The notes beneath the pieces are model-generated. The model was not told the origin of the DNA, searched no databases, and saw only the letters and a program-made list of their open reading frames with translations. From Gastranaerophilus sp045639085 (lineage in GTDB: Bacteria; Cyanobacteriota; Vampirovibrionia; Gastranaerophilales; Gastranaerophilaceae), in NCBI GenBank assembly GCA_045639085.1, contig JAZUCM010000060.1, positions 1 through 46,556 on the forward strand: a DNA stretch of 46,556 nt, given 5' to 3'. Shown here piece after piece: positions 33,004 through 41,257 of this stretch. The position numbers and the translations under genes were made by a program. Each line of letters starts with the position of its first letter. Positions within the stretch are counted from its first letter, which is position 1.

Positions 33004-33276
33004 ATGGCAAATATTAAATCTGCAAAAAAAAGAATCTTAGTAGCTGAAAAAAATAGAATCAGAAACGTTGCGTTCAAATCATCTATCAAAACTGCGGTTA
33101 AAAAAGTTATCGAATTTGCAAACGCAGGCTCACAAGATGAAATGAAAGCGGCACTTTCTAAAGCTTACCAATTGTGCGACAAAGCTGTATCAAAAGGCAT
33201 TTTGCACAAAAACACAGCCGCTAGAAAAAAATCAAGATTAACTAAAGCAATCAACAAAATCGTTGCTGCTAAATAG
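33004..33276 (+). CDS. rpsT: 30S ribosomal protein S20
   Basis: 90 residues, basic and all-helical. MANIKSAKKRILVAEKNRIRNVAFKS is the typical S20 start, and KGILHKNTAARKKSRLTKAINK the typical end. It binds 16S rRNA during early 30S assembly. It stands alone with its own promoter, a structured leader and a terminator. Confidence 0.97.
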   Translation: MANIKSAKKRILVAEKNRIRNVAFKSSIKTAVKKVIEFANAGSQDEMKAALSKAYQLCDKAVSKGILHKNTAARKKSRLTKAINKIVAAK

Positions 33277-33293
33277 TTAACCAAAAACTTCTA

Positions 33294-33329
33294 AAAACAC
33301 CCTGCCGATACCCGACGGGGTGTTTTTTG
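33294..33329 (+). terminator. Rho-independent terminator of rpsT
   Basis: AACACCC...GGGTGTT stem with an inner CCTG/CGGGG portion, followed by T6. Confidence 0.8.
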
Positions 33330-33395
33330 TATTTTGGAGCATTTACACATTACACACTTATCAAGATGTGATAATATATTAACAGGAGGCCCATT

Positions 33396-33680
33396 ATGAA
33401 CAGACCATACACGCACCCCGGAGAAATCTTACTGGAAGAATTTGTTAAACCACATGGTTTAACTCAAAAACAGTTGTGCGAATACTTAAACGTAGGAATA
33501 AAAACAATCAGCGAAATTTACAATGAAAAACGCGGAATATCTCCAGTAATGGCGCATAAGTTGGCAATCCTTTTTGATACAACCCCTGAATTTTGGATGA
33601 ACGCACAAACAGCATACGACCTTTCAGTAGCGTTTGACAAAGAAAAAGAACAAATACTTAAAGTTAAGAAAATCGCATAA
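33396..33680 (+). CDS. HigA-family antitoxin without adjacent toxin
   Basis: 94 residues. The HigA signature THPGEILLEEFVKP is at the start, followed by an HTH (about 22-62, LTQKQLCEYLNVGIKTIS) and the C-terminal FWMNAQTAYDLSVA helix. AGGAGG lies 7 nt before the ATG. No HigB-like ORF is present on either side: rpsT with its terminator lies upstream and a convergent unrelated gene downstream. It may be a solitary regulator or the remnant of a toxin-antitoxin pair, and could cross-talk with the higBA operator at 2326-2352 (inference). Confidence 0.85.
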   Translation: MNRPYTHPGEILLEEFVKPHGLTQKQLCEYLNVGIKTISEIYNEKRGISPVMAHKLAILFDTTPEFWMNAQTAYDLSVAFDKEKEQILKVKKIA

Positions 33681-33684
33681 AATT

Positions 33685-33706
33685 CCCGCCGGATAAATCC
33701 GGCGGG
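33685..33706. terminator. Hairpin terminator between convergent genes
   Basis: CCCGCCGGAT (33685-33694), AA, ATCCGGCGGG (33697-33706): a perfect 10-bp stem followed by a pyrimidine-rich stretch. It can serve the antitoxin gene (+) and the MGLAASQ gene (-). Confidence 0.8.
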
Positions 33707-33742
33707 TTCTCTCTACTCTCTCTTATTTTAAACAAAATTTTC

Positions 33743-35473
33743 TTAACTATCATATCTCGTAAAGGATTTTGATACGTTACCTTGAATTACTTTTTTTACC
33801 GCCTCATATTCGGTCTCAAGAGACGAAATTTCTGTGTCTAAGTTTTTCATTTTCAAGTCAATTTCTTGCTCTTTTGCATTGATACGTGACTTTTCTGTCG
33901 TGTATTTTGATTCAGCCGCAGCAATCGCCGCATCGTCTGAAACCTCTTTAATAAACGTATTTGTTGAATAGTTGTTCTGATAAAAATAATAATCATCAGA
34001 CATACTTGTTACAAACATCATTCCGTTTTGCAACATTTCTTTAAGATATCCGCTATCTTTTGCAACTTGATCATTTTCTGTCCAACCATTTACACAAATT
34101 TGGTTAAACAAAGTATCGTAAAAATTAGAAATCAAAGACTCACTATCTGAAACAAACTCCGTAGTAAATGTAAATTGATAGTCACCTAAATTATCAGCAG
34201 ACGCAAAAGTTGATTTTTCTTTTGGTTCATTCCATTTTACATCCAACATATTGGATGCCGCAGATCCTAAACCTTGCATATACTGCATAAAATATGTAAA
34301 CCAACCTTGAGCAAATGCTGACAAATCAACCGTTGCTTGGTTATTAGGATCATCATGCAAAAATCCGGAATCACCTTTTGCATCACAAATCATAAGGTAT
34401 TCACCAGATACATGCAATGACCCTCTTGCGACTTCAGAATCAGACATATCACCAAAACCAACAAAACCAAAATCACTACCGCCGGCATCTATACGTTTAA
34501 ATGCTTCGGGGCTGCTATATTCACCAGTATACATCCCTGTGGTTGGGTCAAAGTAAGATCCGCCCCAACAATAAGTATTCATTTGATCGTTTGCGTATGC
34601 AACAGCATCACCTGCACCCTCGACTAAAGAACCCAAAGCAGAACCTAACTGTGAAATTACATTATTAACAGCTTCATACAGTAACCCAATATTAGGGTTA
34701 TTATTTTCGCCGCCTTCTTTACCTAAATAAATATGTTGATCGCCTGACAACAAATCCGCCAACGTAATTTCTGCCAATGCTGTAGATGCATCAGAACCAG
34801 TTGAATCTAATTGACGATTACCATCACTAGTGTAAGAAGTATAAGATTTATTCCCGCCACTAATCGCTTCAAACATCACAGAAACATCTTCATGGATATT
34901 TGCATAAGTTAAATCAATCCCGGCAGTGTTAGAGCCACCATTCAATAAATCCATCAATTGTTCATAGTCACCTGTTGTTGTGATTGTATTAACCAAATTA
35001 TCACCACCCAAACCGGCGCCCTGGTTGTAATCCACAGCACAAATTGCATCCGCAGTACCCAACGTAATAACGCCTTGTGCAGCCAAATTCTGAATAAATG
35101 CGTTTCTCATCAATGTTGAAGGTGCGCATCCCAAACCTTCCGGCGGAACTCCCGCAGCCAACGCCGCAGCAGCATAAGGCGCCGACAACACAATTCTTCC
35201 ATCGCTATCGGAAATCAATGTCGGAGTGTAATCATTGATGGAACTTGGAGACATCAACAAATTATAAGTCAAAGGTGTTTCAGTTGAATTTATACCATAG
35301 AAATCATAATAAAGCTTAGTTTGCTCCAAAGACCTTTGATATTCATTAGAAATCTCCGTCAAGCTTCTTGAGAGCGCCAATTTTTGATGAGAAAACCTCA
35401 TATTCTCAAACTGCGCCCTGGATTTCCTTGACGTTATGGTTAGTAGTCTTGCTTGTGATGCCGCTAATCCCAT
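33743..35473 (-). CDS. Large MGLAASQ-type protein, possible axial or surface structural protein
   Basis: 576 residues. The N-terminus MGLAASQARLLTITSRKS is followed by a long helix (about 20-55) and the C-terminus is a helical coiled coil (about 505-565, with EKSRINAKEQEIDLKMKN) ending SFTRYDS. The central 450 residues are Gly/Ser/Asp/Asn-rich and beta-predicted. There is no signal peptide or membrane helix. Terminal helices that could pack together around a variable middle are reminiscent of flagellar-type axial proteins, but no flagellar motif is present. I recall this N-terminus as recurrent in Gastranaerophilales genomes, without known function. AAGGA precedes the ATG. It is divergent from the gene at 35644; the 170-bp gap between them is AT-rich with no other gene. 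Confidence 0.6.
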   Translation of the reverse strand: MGLAASQARLLTITSRKSRAQFENMRFSHQKLALSRSLTEISNEYQRSLEQTKLYYDFYGINSTETPLTYNLLMSPSSINDYTPTLISDSDGRIVLSAPYAAAALAAGVPPEGLGCAPSTLMRNAFIQNLAAQGVITLGTADAICAVDYNQGAGLGGDNLVNTITTTGDYEQLMDLLNGGSNTAGIDLTYANIHEDVSVMFEAISGGNKSYTSYTSDGNRQLDSTGSDASTALAEITLADLLSGDQHIYLGKEGGENNNPNIGLLYEAVNNVISQLGSALGSLVEGAGDAVAYANDQMNTYCWGGSYFDPTTGMYTGEYSSPEAFKRIDAGGSDFGFVGFGDMSDSEVARGSLHVSGEYLMICDAKGDSGFLHDDPNNQATVDLSAFAQGWFTYFMQYMQGLGSAASNMLDVKWNEPKEKSTFASADNLGDYQFTFTTEFVSDSESLISNFYDTLFNQICVNGWTENDQVAKDSGYLKEMLQNGMMFVTSMSDDYYFYQNNYSTNTFIKEVSDDAAIAAAESKYTTEKSRINAKEQEIDLKMKNLDTEISSLETEYEAVKKVIQGNVSKSFTRYDS

Positions 35474-35643
35474 ATCAGATTTCCTTAATTTAACATAGTA
35501 ACATACTTGTTCTCTCTATTCGTCGACATTTTCACAAAAAACTTTAAATAAATATGGCCATTTGTAAACTTTTATTAACAAAATTCATCATGCCTGCAAT
35601 TATACACCATTTATATACTTAATATATAAAGAGAGGTATAATT

Positions 35644-37764
35644 ATGAGCGGATTTGAAATCCAAAAAACAGGTGAATTGTTAAATACCAAGCCTTCACAG
35701 CTTTCCACGCACGAAAGCTCAAATTCCGCTATCAATATTTCGTTTAAAAACAATGATAAACTCGAAAATACCATAAAAATGATGGTTAAATTGGTGTATC
35801 CTGATGTCAACTGGGAACAACTTTCAGAGACCGAAAAACAAAATTATTACACTCAATATGAAAACGGTACTTTGCAACAAAAATGCCAAGAAATAACAGA
35901 ACCGGAAGCTAAGGAAATAAGAAAAGCCATAAAAAATATGGCTCCATCTGAGGCTGTAAACTATTTAGTTACAATCGGCCTCGAAAAAAGCAATCCGAAA
36001 TTTTCGACGTTTACGCCCGAAGAGAAACAAAAATTAGCCCAAAAAGAAAGTCTGAAACTCCTCCAGGAAATAGACCCTCAACTTGATGTTTCAAAATTGA
36101 ACGACAAGCAGAAAGAAACCATGTTGAAAACTTATGAGTTCAAATTAGAAACGGCATGTTGGGCTTTCAAAGAAGGTAAAATCGACAAACTTGTTGATTT
36201 AAAAAATTACACACCACAAGAGCTTAAAGACCTTGAGTACGAATACTCAAAAACATTAGGAGAGAAAAATCTCGACAATTACAATGATAATTACGCAGCC
36301 AGAAGAGCTTACGCGCAAGGCACTTTTGAAAGAAATGTGGCAAAAAATGCAGGTTTGGAATTAGAGGAACTTCGTTCTTCAAGCAACAAACTGAAATTTT
36401 CTTACGACTATTTGACCCAAAAACCTGCCGACGAATTAACAATTTACGAAAAAAGACAATTTGAAACATTAAAACAACTAACTAAAGTTTTCGGAGAAAA
36501 TTTCGAAAACATGAATATTTACTCCGAACAAAGCATTACGAATTCAATATTGTACAAGTACGCTAACGGAGAAGAAGTTGACTGGAACGATCCGGCCAAA
36601 AATAATGTTCTGTTGCAAAAATTAGAATCTGACATTAATGAATGCAAAACGCCGGAAGACAAACAATCAAAAATGGCCGCAATGCTAAAATCCGCAAGTA
36701 GCGCAGATGAAGCATTAATATTGGCAAACGCATTAGCAAGATTAGAGAAAAAAGGCACGATTTCCGCAAATCAAATGTACAAAGCATACGGAGACTCAGG
36801 ACACAGTGCACACTGCGCAGTCGCCTGTTCACACGAAATGTCAGCGGAAGGGCAAAAATGCACAGCCGAACACGTTGCACATAATGCGACCTGTGAACAC
36901 GCGACATACTCTGCAGAACAAGCTGCTAATTATACAAAAAACATGATTCCGCAATACCAAACTGACGCCCAAGCGCATTCAATGAATGCAATGACAGACA
37001 CAGGAATCAATGAAGTTATCGACGTAACCGGCGAAACATTAGCTAAATTAGACCAAGAGGCTGCCAAGCAGTCTTACGAATACGCAATGAAGTCAGAAAA
37101 TATTTCTGCCGAACAAAAAGCCTTTATCGCCAAAGATACAATCGACAATATTGAAGATGCCAATCTAAAAAAATTCTATCAAGAATTGGCAAGCAAGTAC
37201 GAAATTGATTACAATTCAGTACCGTCAAAAACTGAACGCATTGCAAAAAAAGAGGGCGAAAAATCTGAAATCGGCGAGTCTAAAGTTGCGCAAACAGAAT
37301 ACAGCGGCGATGAAATCTCCGAAATTTTAGCCAAAGCAAACCGTTCAGATAAAAATATCTTGCAAGTTCTCGGCCAAGGCATCAGAGAAACCGTTGATAT
37401 CATTTTGGGCAAAACGCCGGACAATGACATTTCGGGTGAAAAAATTAAGCAAATCACCACGCTTAACGCCGCAATATCAGAGTTAAAAGCGGGAACGAAA
37501 TTGTCAGATGTTTTTAGAGGCAGTAACGAAACCACAAAAAAAGAACTTGTTGAAATTATTTGCACGTATGGAAAAACCGCAATCGGCCAACTCATAGACG
37601 CTTTTGGCGGGGACACAGTCTACAAACTGGCAAAAACTGCCAACTCTAAGGCGTTAATCAAAAAAGAAATCCAACGTATCGCCCTGAGCGACTCAACACA
37701 GAGAATGGCACTTGCTCAAATCGAAAAAGCCGAACAGAAAAAAGGGTTCAGCGCAAAAATTTAG
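35644..37764 (+). CDS. Orphan 706-aa protein with N-terminal tag and Cys/His-rich cluster
   Basis: The ATG at 35644 is preceded by AGAGAGG. The tag INISFKNN lies at about residues 30-37 after a Ser/Thr-rich start. The body is almost wholly helical, Lys/Glu-rich and hydrophilic, without membrane segments. A compact Cys/His cluster spans 387-419: H387, H390, C391, C395, H397, C406, H410, H413, C417 and H419, an arrangement able to bind one or two metal ions but matching no zinc finger that I know. The remainder has helical repeats and ends with a basic helix. It is followed by a terminator (37768-37797). Confidence 0.6.
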   Translation: MSGFEIQKTGELLNTKPSQLSTHESSNSAINISFKNNDKLENTIKMMVKLVYPDVNWEQLSETEKQNYYTQYENGTLQQKCQEITEPEAKEIRKAIKNMAPSEAVNYLVTIGLEKSNPKFSTFTPEEKQKLAQKESLKLLQEIDPQLDVSKLNDKQKETMLKTYEFKLETACWAFKEGKIDKLVDLKNYTPQELKDLEYEYSKTLGEKNLDNYNDNYAARRAYAQGTFERNVAKNAGLELEELRSSSNKLKFSYDYLTQKPADELTIYEKRQFETLKQLTKVFGENFENMNIYSEQSITNSILYKYANGEEVDWNDPAKNNVLLQKLESDINECKTPEDKQSKMAAMLKSASSADEALILANALARLEKKGTISANQMYKAYGDSGHSAHCAVACSHEMSAEGQKCTAEHVAHNATCEHATYSAEQAANYTKNMIPQYQTDAQAHSMNAMTDTGINEVIDVTGETLAKLDQEAAKQSYEYAMKSENISAEQKAFIAKDTIDNIEDANLKKFYQELASKYEIDYNSVPSKTERIAKKEGEKSEIGESKVAQTEYSGDEISEILAKANRSDKNILQVLGQGIRETVDIILGKTPDNDISGEKIKQITTLNAAISELKAGTKLSDVFRGSNETTKKELVEIICTYGKTAIGQLIDAFGGDTVYKLAKTANSKALIKKEIQRIALSDSTQRMALAQIEKAEQKKGFSAKI

Positions 37765-37767
37765 ACA

Positions 37768-37797
37768 AACGGACGGAAACAAAACCGTCCGTTTTTT
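37768..37797 (+). terminator. Rho-independent terminator
   Basis: AACGGACGG (37768-37776) and CCGTCCGTT (37785-37793), with a T6 tract. Confidence 0.88.
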
Positions 37798-37845
37798 ATA
37801 CAAAAAGATTACACTTTTTCCTAAGCCTTTAGGTGATTTAAAAAT

Positions 37846-37857
37846 TTGTGCGCACAA
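37846..37857. promoter_or_regulatory. Perfect 12-bp palindrome upstream of glutaredoxin
   Basis: TTGTGCGCACAA, a few bases before TTATAT (37862-37867), which could be a -10 box. A palindrome in the promoter spacer is a plausible operator for a dimeric, possibly redox-responsive, repressor. The regulator is not identifiable here. Confidence 0.4.
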
Positions 37858-37884
37858 GGGATTATATAGCAGGAGGTTACAACT

Positions 37885-38115
37885 ATGTTAGAACTTTATT
37901 CTATGGACAGCTGCCCTTACTGCTTAAAGGTTAAGGAATTTTTTAAAAAGCACAACATTCAGTACATCGAACGTGACGTCAACAACCCTGAATATGCGAT
38001 GGAACTAATGAAGCTTGGTGGCAAAGGCCAAGTTCCATTTTTGGCAAACAAGGAAAAAAATGTTTACATCTACAATTCAGATGACATTATAAAATACGTT
38101 CAAGAGAAGGAATAA
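37885..38115 (+). CDS. Glutaredoxin
   Basis: 76 residues, the minimal thioredoxin-fold glutaredoxin. The dithiol active site is CPYC (10-13, MDSCPYCLKVKEFF), with the cis-Pro in GQVPFLA and a C-terminal DDIIKYVQ helix. It would reduce disulfides or glutathionylated proteins in the cytoplasm. AGGAGG lies 8 nt upstream. It is 3 bp from the hybrid-cluster-protein-like gene, so the two are co-transcribed, suggesting a shared redox or nitrosative-stress role (inference). Confidence 0.93.
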   Translation: MLELYSMDSCPYCLKVKEFFKKHNIQYIERDVNNPEYAMELMKLGGKGQVPFLANKEKNVYIYNSDDIIKYVQEKE

Positions 38116-38118
38116 GTT

Positions 38119-39726
38119 ATGTTTTACGACAATTACAAAGCCAGCGAATATGATTTTAGCGAATGTGGTGCAGAAGGAACTTGTTCCGTTTCTCCAAACG
38201 TTTCTTCAATTCAGGAAATCATTTTCGTTCTAACCCGCGAGATTGCTCATTTCGTAAAAAAGCTAAAAAAACTCGGCTTCACGGTTGATAATATCGAAAT
38301 GGAGATTTTGCACACATTATCAGAATTCATATCAGTTGCAGAATACACGGATTCAGATGTTCTACAAGCACTACAAATGCTTAATCGTCACCTGAACACC
38401 TTGCAAAGCAAGTATATTTCGCTATGCAAAAAGAAAAATATCAACTGCAACCCAAATTCTGATTTTGTAAATCTCGACAATATCGTAGGACTTTCAGCAG
38501 TCATTTCACTTGGCGAAAAATTGTATCTAAAACGAATAAACAAATTGTCAAGAGAAGAAAAACTTTACGGCGAAATCCTTTTACTTTCTCTAAAAAGCAT
38601 CTCCATTAATGTACTAAAACTCAATGACTACGGTGTAAAGAATCAAGAGGCAATAGATAAAATTATTGCCTGTCTGGATTTATATAATTTCAACAAATTT
38701 CCACAAGAAAAAGCCGAGAAAGTTCTCCGTGATATTACAAAACTAGAAAACAAAATCCTACAAGAACGCGCAAAAATTCAGGCAGAAACTTTCGGAAAAA
38801 TCAACAAAACCAACGTATCAACGTCAACAAGAAGAAACAAAGCAGTTTTAGTTTCCGGCTCAAGCTTGATTGATTTATATAAATTTCTTGAGTACACAAA
38901 AGATGAAAAAGATCTTGATGTTTATTCACATGGAGACTTACTGATTGCGCACGCTTATGAAAATTTCAAACAATTTAAACACTTTGTCGGTCATTTTGGC
39001 TCCGGCAACGAAAACTGCGTGTTTGATTTCGCGACATTTCCGGGCGCAATTCTACTCACAAAACACAGCAAACAAAATATCGAACATCTTATCCGAGGCA
39101 GAATTTATACAATGGACACCGTTCAACCCAAAGGGGCAATCAAAGTCACGCCAAATGAATTTGACAAGATTGTAGAAAGTGCCAAAATATCAAACGGATT
39201 TAACAAAGGTCAAATAAGAAATGATATAACGACAGGTTTCGATGAGGCTGAACTTGACGCACAAATCCAAGAATTAAGCCAAAAAATTACAGAGCAAACC
39301 ATAAAGCGCATTGTCTTTGTCGGGATGTCCGCAAAATCAACCCTGCAAGATATTTATCTTAACGACATTATCAAATATCTTTCAAAAGACACATACATTT
39401 TTAGCTTTAGCAAACTAAACACAGAGCGTGAGAATCTAACAGAGCTTAATATCGCCAATAATTTTCCGCTAATGTACACAATTATGGAAAAAATATTTAA
39501 AACAATTAAGCTTGACGATAAAAATATTAGCTTCTACATCCAAAAATGCGACCCAAATTCCATCAGCGGAATAATCCAATTAAGAAATGTCGGCGAAAAC
39601 AAAATCCTTCTTGCCAGCTGTTCTCCAACAATTATGAATCCGGCAATACTAACCACTTTTGCACACAAATTCAACGTAAAACTAATTACAACACCAAAAC
39701 TTGATGCCAGCGAGCTTGAACAATAA
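38119..39726 (+). CDS. Hybrid-cluster-protein (prismane)-like protein lacking cluster ligands
   Basis: 535 residues. The fold order matches HCP/hydroxylamine reductase: an N-terminal helical region starting with SECGAEGTCS (C16, C22), then AVLVSGSSLIDLYKFLEYTK (HCP: SGHDLKDLE), DVYSHGDLLIAHAYENFKQF (HCP: THGEMLPAHGYP), HFVGHFGSG, DFATFPGAILLTKHS (HCP: FPGPxxMTTNC) and RIVFVGMSAKSTLQD (HCP: GGCDGAxPGR). The ligands of the 4Fe-2S-2O hybrid cluster appear lost: the GHD His, the MTTNC Cys, the GGCDG Cys and the later LACGK and QCNDA cysteines have no counterparts, and Glu of HGE is Asp273. Only part of the N-terminal cysteine set remains. It therefore probably does not reduce hydroxylamine or NO. 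It is co-transcribed with glutaredoxin. Confidence 0.72.
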   Translation: MFYDNYKASEYDFSECGAEGTCSVSPNVSSIQEIIFVLTREIAHFVKKLKKLGFTVDNIEMEILHTLSEFISVAEYTDSDVLQALQMLNRHLNTLQSKYISLCKKKNINCNPNSDFVNLDNIVGLSAVISLGEKLYLKRINKLSREEKLYGEILLLSLKSISINVLKLNDYGVKNQEAIDKIIACLDLYNFNKFPQEKAEKVLRDITKLENKILQERAKIQAETFGKINKTNVSTSTRRNKAVLVSGSSLIDLYKFLEYTKDEKDLDVYSHGDLLIAHAYENFKQFKHFVGHFGSGNENCVFDFATFPGAILLTKHSKQNIEHLIRGRIYTMDTVQPKGAIKVTPNEFDKIVESAKISNGFNKGQIRNDITTGFDEAELDAQIQELSQKITEQTIKRIVFVGMSAKSTLQDIYLNDIIKYLSKDTYIFSFSKLNTERENLTELNIANNFPLMYTIMEKIFKTIKLDDKNISFYIQKCDPNSISGIIQLRNVGENKILLASCSPTIMNPAILTTFAHKFNVKLITTPKLDASELEQ

Positions 39727-39821
39727 AACGTAATATCCGCTTTACGTTAGTTTACAAAATATAGTATTATTATATAAATCTGATATAATAAAATTGTAGG
39801 TTGTGTAAGGAGGGTCAAGTT

Positions 39822-40010
39822 ATGGCTAAAGTTTTAGTTTCAATGTCAGACAAGTTTTTGGAAAAAATCAATGAAATCGCAGACAATGAGCAGCGTACGC
39901 GCAGCGAATTAATCAGGGAGGCGTTGCGTTCTTACATTCGTCGTTCATCATATACGAACACGAAAAAAGCAGAAGACGCCGCAAATATGTTAGAAGAATT
40001 AATTGGATAA
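39822..40010 (+). CDS. Ribbon-helix-helix (CopG-like) regulator
   Basis: 62 residues from ATG 39822, preceded by AAGGAGGG. The sequence MAKVLVSMSDKFLEKINEIADNE then RTRSELIREALRSYIRR is the canonical RHH fold: one beta strand that enters the DNA major groove, then two helices with the RSELIREAL signature. It would act as a dimeric DNA-binding protein. No toxin gene is adjacent, so a stand-alone transcription factor is more likely than an antitoxin. TATAAT lies at about 39784-39789. Confidence 0.85.
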   Translation: MAKVLVSMSDKFLEKINEIADNEQRTRSELIREALRSYIRRSSYTNTKKAEDAANMLEELIG

Positions 40011-40031
40011 ACCGCCACCCGGCGGTTTTTT
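40009..40031. terminator. Hairpin terminator between convergent genes
   Basis: AAACCGCC (40009-40016), ACCC, GGCGGTTT (40021-40028) and T-run; the stem overlaps the RHH stop codon. Confidence 0.8.
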
Positions 40032-40041
40032 ATTGGCCTTT

Positions 40042-40725
40042 TTAGTGAAGTAATTCACGCAAAATTTGTTTTTGTTCCATTGTCAAACATAACGACTCAC
40101 GCCCTTTTTGAATACTCTTTTTTAAAATTACAGGGTGCAAATGGGCGGGGGTCAAGCGTTGCAATGTTTTGTCGAAATATTTAACCATACAAACAGAAAT
40201 TGCCCACGCGATTCCCATTTGCGCATAATAATCCTCACTTTTTAGGAAAAACAAAACATCTAAAACCCTATCAATCCAAGTATCAACGATATAAAAATCC
40301 AAAAGTATTACAACCCCAAAGCGCAACTCAAATTCTTTTGATGACTGTAAATATGGTTGCAAAAACGCCCAAACAACCTCGCGATTTTTTGGTATAAATT
40401 TCAAGCCTACGCAAAAGCTATCACATACCGACCAATTATCAATTTTCGGTACAAACTCCCGCACAAGTGTTAATTTTTCCTCAAGTGGCAAATCTACGAG
40501 TCCCAACACCATTCCTTGCAATAATTTTTCCTCAAAGAACAAATTATCACACGCAGATACGAACACGCTCCACTCACTTTTCACTAATTCTTTGGCCTTT
40601 TTGCGTAATTTAGGCAACCGAACGCCCAAAACACCATCAACTCCGGGCAACAAAGATCGCGAAAAATCTCGGTAATCTTCTTCCGCCTCCGCCAAAAGCC
40701 ACTCTCGGACCGATAATGCACTCAT
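40042..40725 (-). CDS. AlkD-like DNA alkylation repair HEAT protein
   Basis: 227 residues. The HEAT-like helical repeats and the segments GVRLPKLRKKAKEL, DNWSVCDSFC and LRFGVVILLDFYI match the DNA alkylation repair enzyme family (AlkC/AlkD). AlkD excises cationic alkylated bases by contacting the lesion backbone with a Trp and an Asp; the NWSVCD segment is the corresponding conserved region. Its ATG directly follows the ispF stop (TAAATG), so translation is coupled. No promoter is seen between them. Confidence 0.82.
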   Translation of the reverse strand: MSALSVREWLLAEAEEDYRDFSRSLLPGVDGVLGVRLPKLRKKAKELVKSEWSVFVSACDNLFFEEKLLQGMVLGLVDLPLEEKLTLVREFVPKIDNWSVCDSFCVGLKFIPKNREVVWAFLQPYLQSSKEFELRFGVVILLDFYIVDTWIDRVLDVLFFLKSEDYYAQMGIAWAISVCMVKYFDKTLQRLTPAHLHPVILKKSIQKGRESLCLTMEQKQILRELLH

Positions 40726-41211
40726 TTAGGCTGCTTCTTTCCGCATCAACAAAACAACTGCCTGCGCTTCAATCGCAAGATTGTTTCCCACTGCATCCAA
40801 TTCTTCTTTAGTTTTGGCTTTTATAGACAATGCATCATCAACTATCCCCAAAGTTTTACACAAAACCTTTTTCATTTTTGGAATATATGGCATCATTTTA
40901 GGATTTTGAGCAACAATATTAGAATCAATATTTACTATTTGCCAACCCTTTTCCAAAACAAGATTATAAACCTTTTTCAACAAAACCACACTATCAGCGC
41001 CCTTGTACTTTTTATCCGTATCAGGAAAAAGTGTCCCGATATCACGCAACGCAAGCGCACCCAAAAGCGCGTCAATAATAGCATGCACCAAAACATCCGC
41101 ATCAGAATGCCCAAGCAAACCCATTTCGTGAGTAATCTTTACGCCTCCGATGATTAAATCACGTCCTTGGGCTAATTTGTGAATATCATACCCCATTCCG
41201 ATTCTGTACAT
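40726..41211 (-). CDS. ispF: 2-C-methyl-D-erythritol 2,4-cyclodiphosphate synthase
   Basis: 161 residues, the usual length. This is the MEP-pathway enzyme making the cyclic diphosphate intermediate of isoprenoid synthesis. The metal site D9-x-H11 is in GMGYDIHKL, with the second His in LVHAIIDALLG; GHSDADVL, DIGTLFPDTD and a C-terminal KAKTKEELDAVG follow the family. It sits about 46 bp downstream of the SRP RNA gene on the same strand. Confidence 0.97.
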   Translation of the reverse strand: MYRIGMGYDIHKLAQGRDLIIGGVKITHEMGLLGHSDADVLVHAIIDALLGALALRDIGTLFPDTDKKYKGADSVVLLKKVYNLVLEKGWQIVNIDSNIVAQNPKMMPYIPKMKKVLCKTLGIVDDALSIKAKTKEELDAVGNNLAIEAQAVVLLMRKEAA

Positions 41212-41257
41212 AAAACACCCCTAAATCATTCTTGATTATCGCGAAAATTGCTCTGAC

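Noticed and set aside
39729..39752. AACGTAA/TTACGTT inverted repeat as a terminator after the HCP-like gene
   Set aside because: The stem is short and AT-rich with no T-tract; not strong enough to call.
39822..40010. RHH protein as half of a toxin-antitoxin pair
   Set aside because: No toxin-like ORF lies on either side; the downstream gene is a convergent DNA repair protein.
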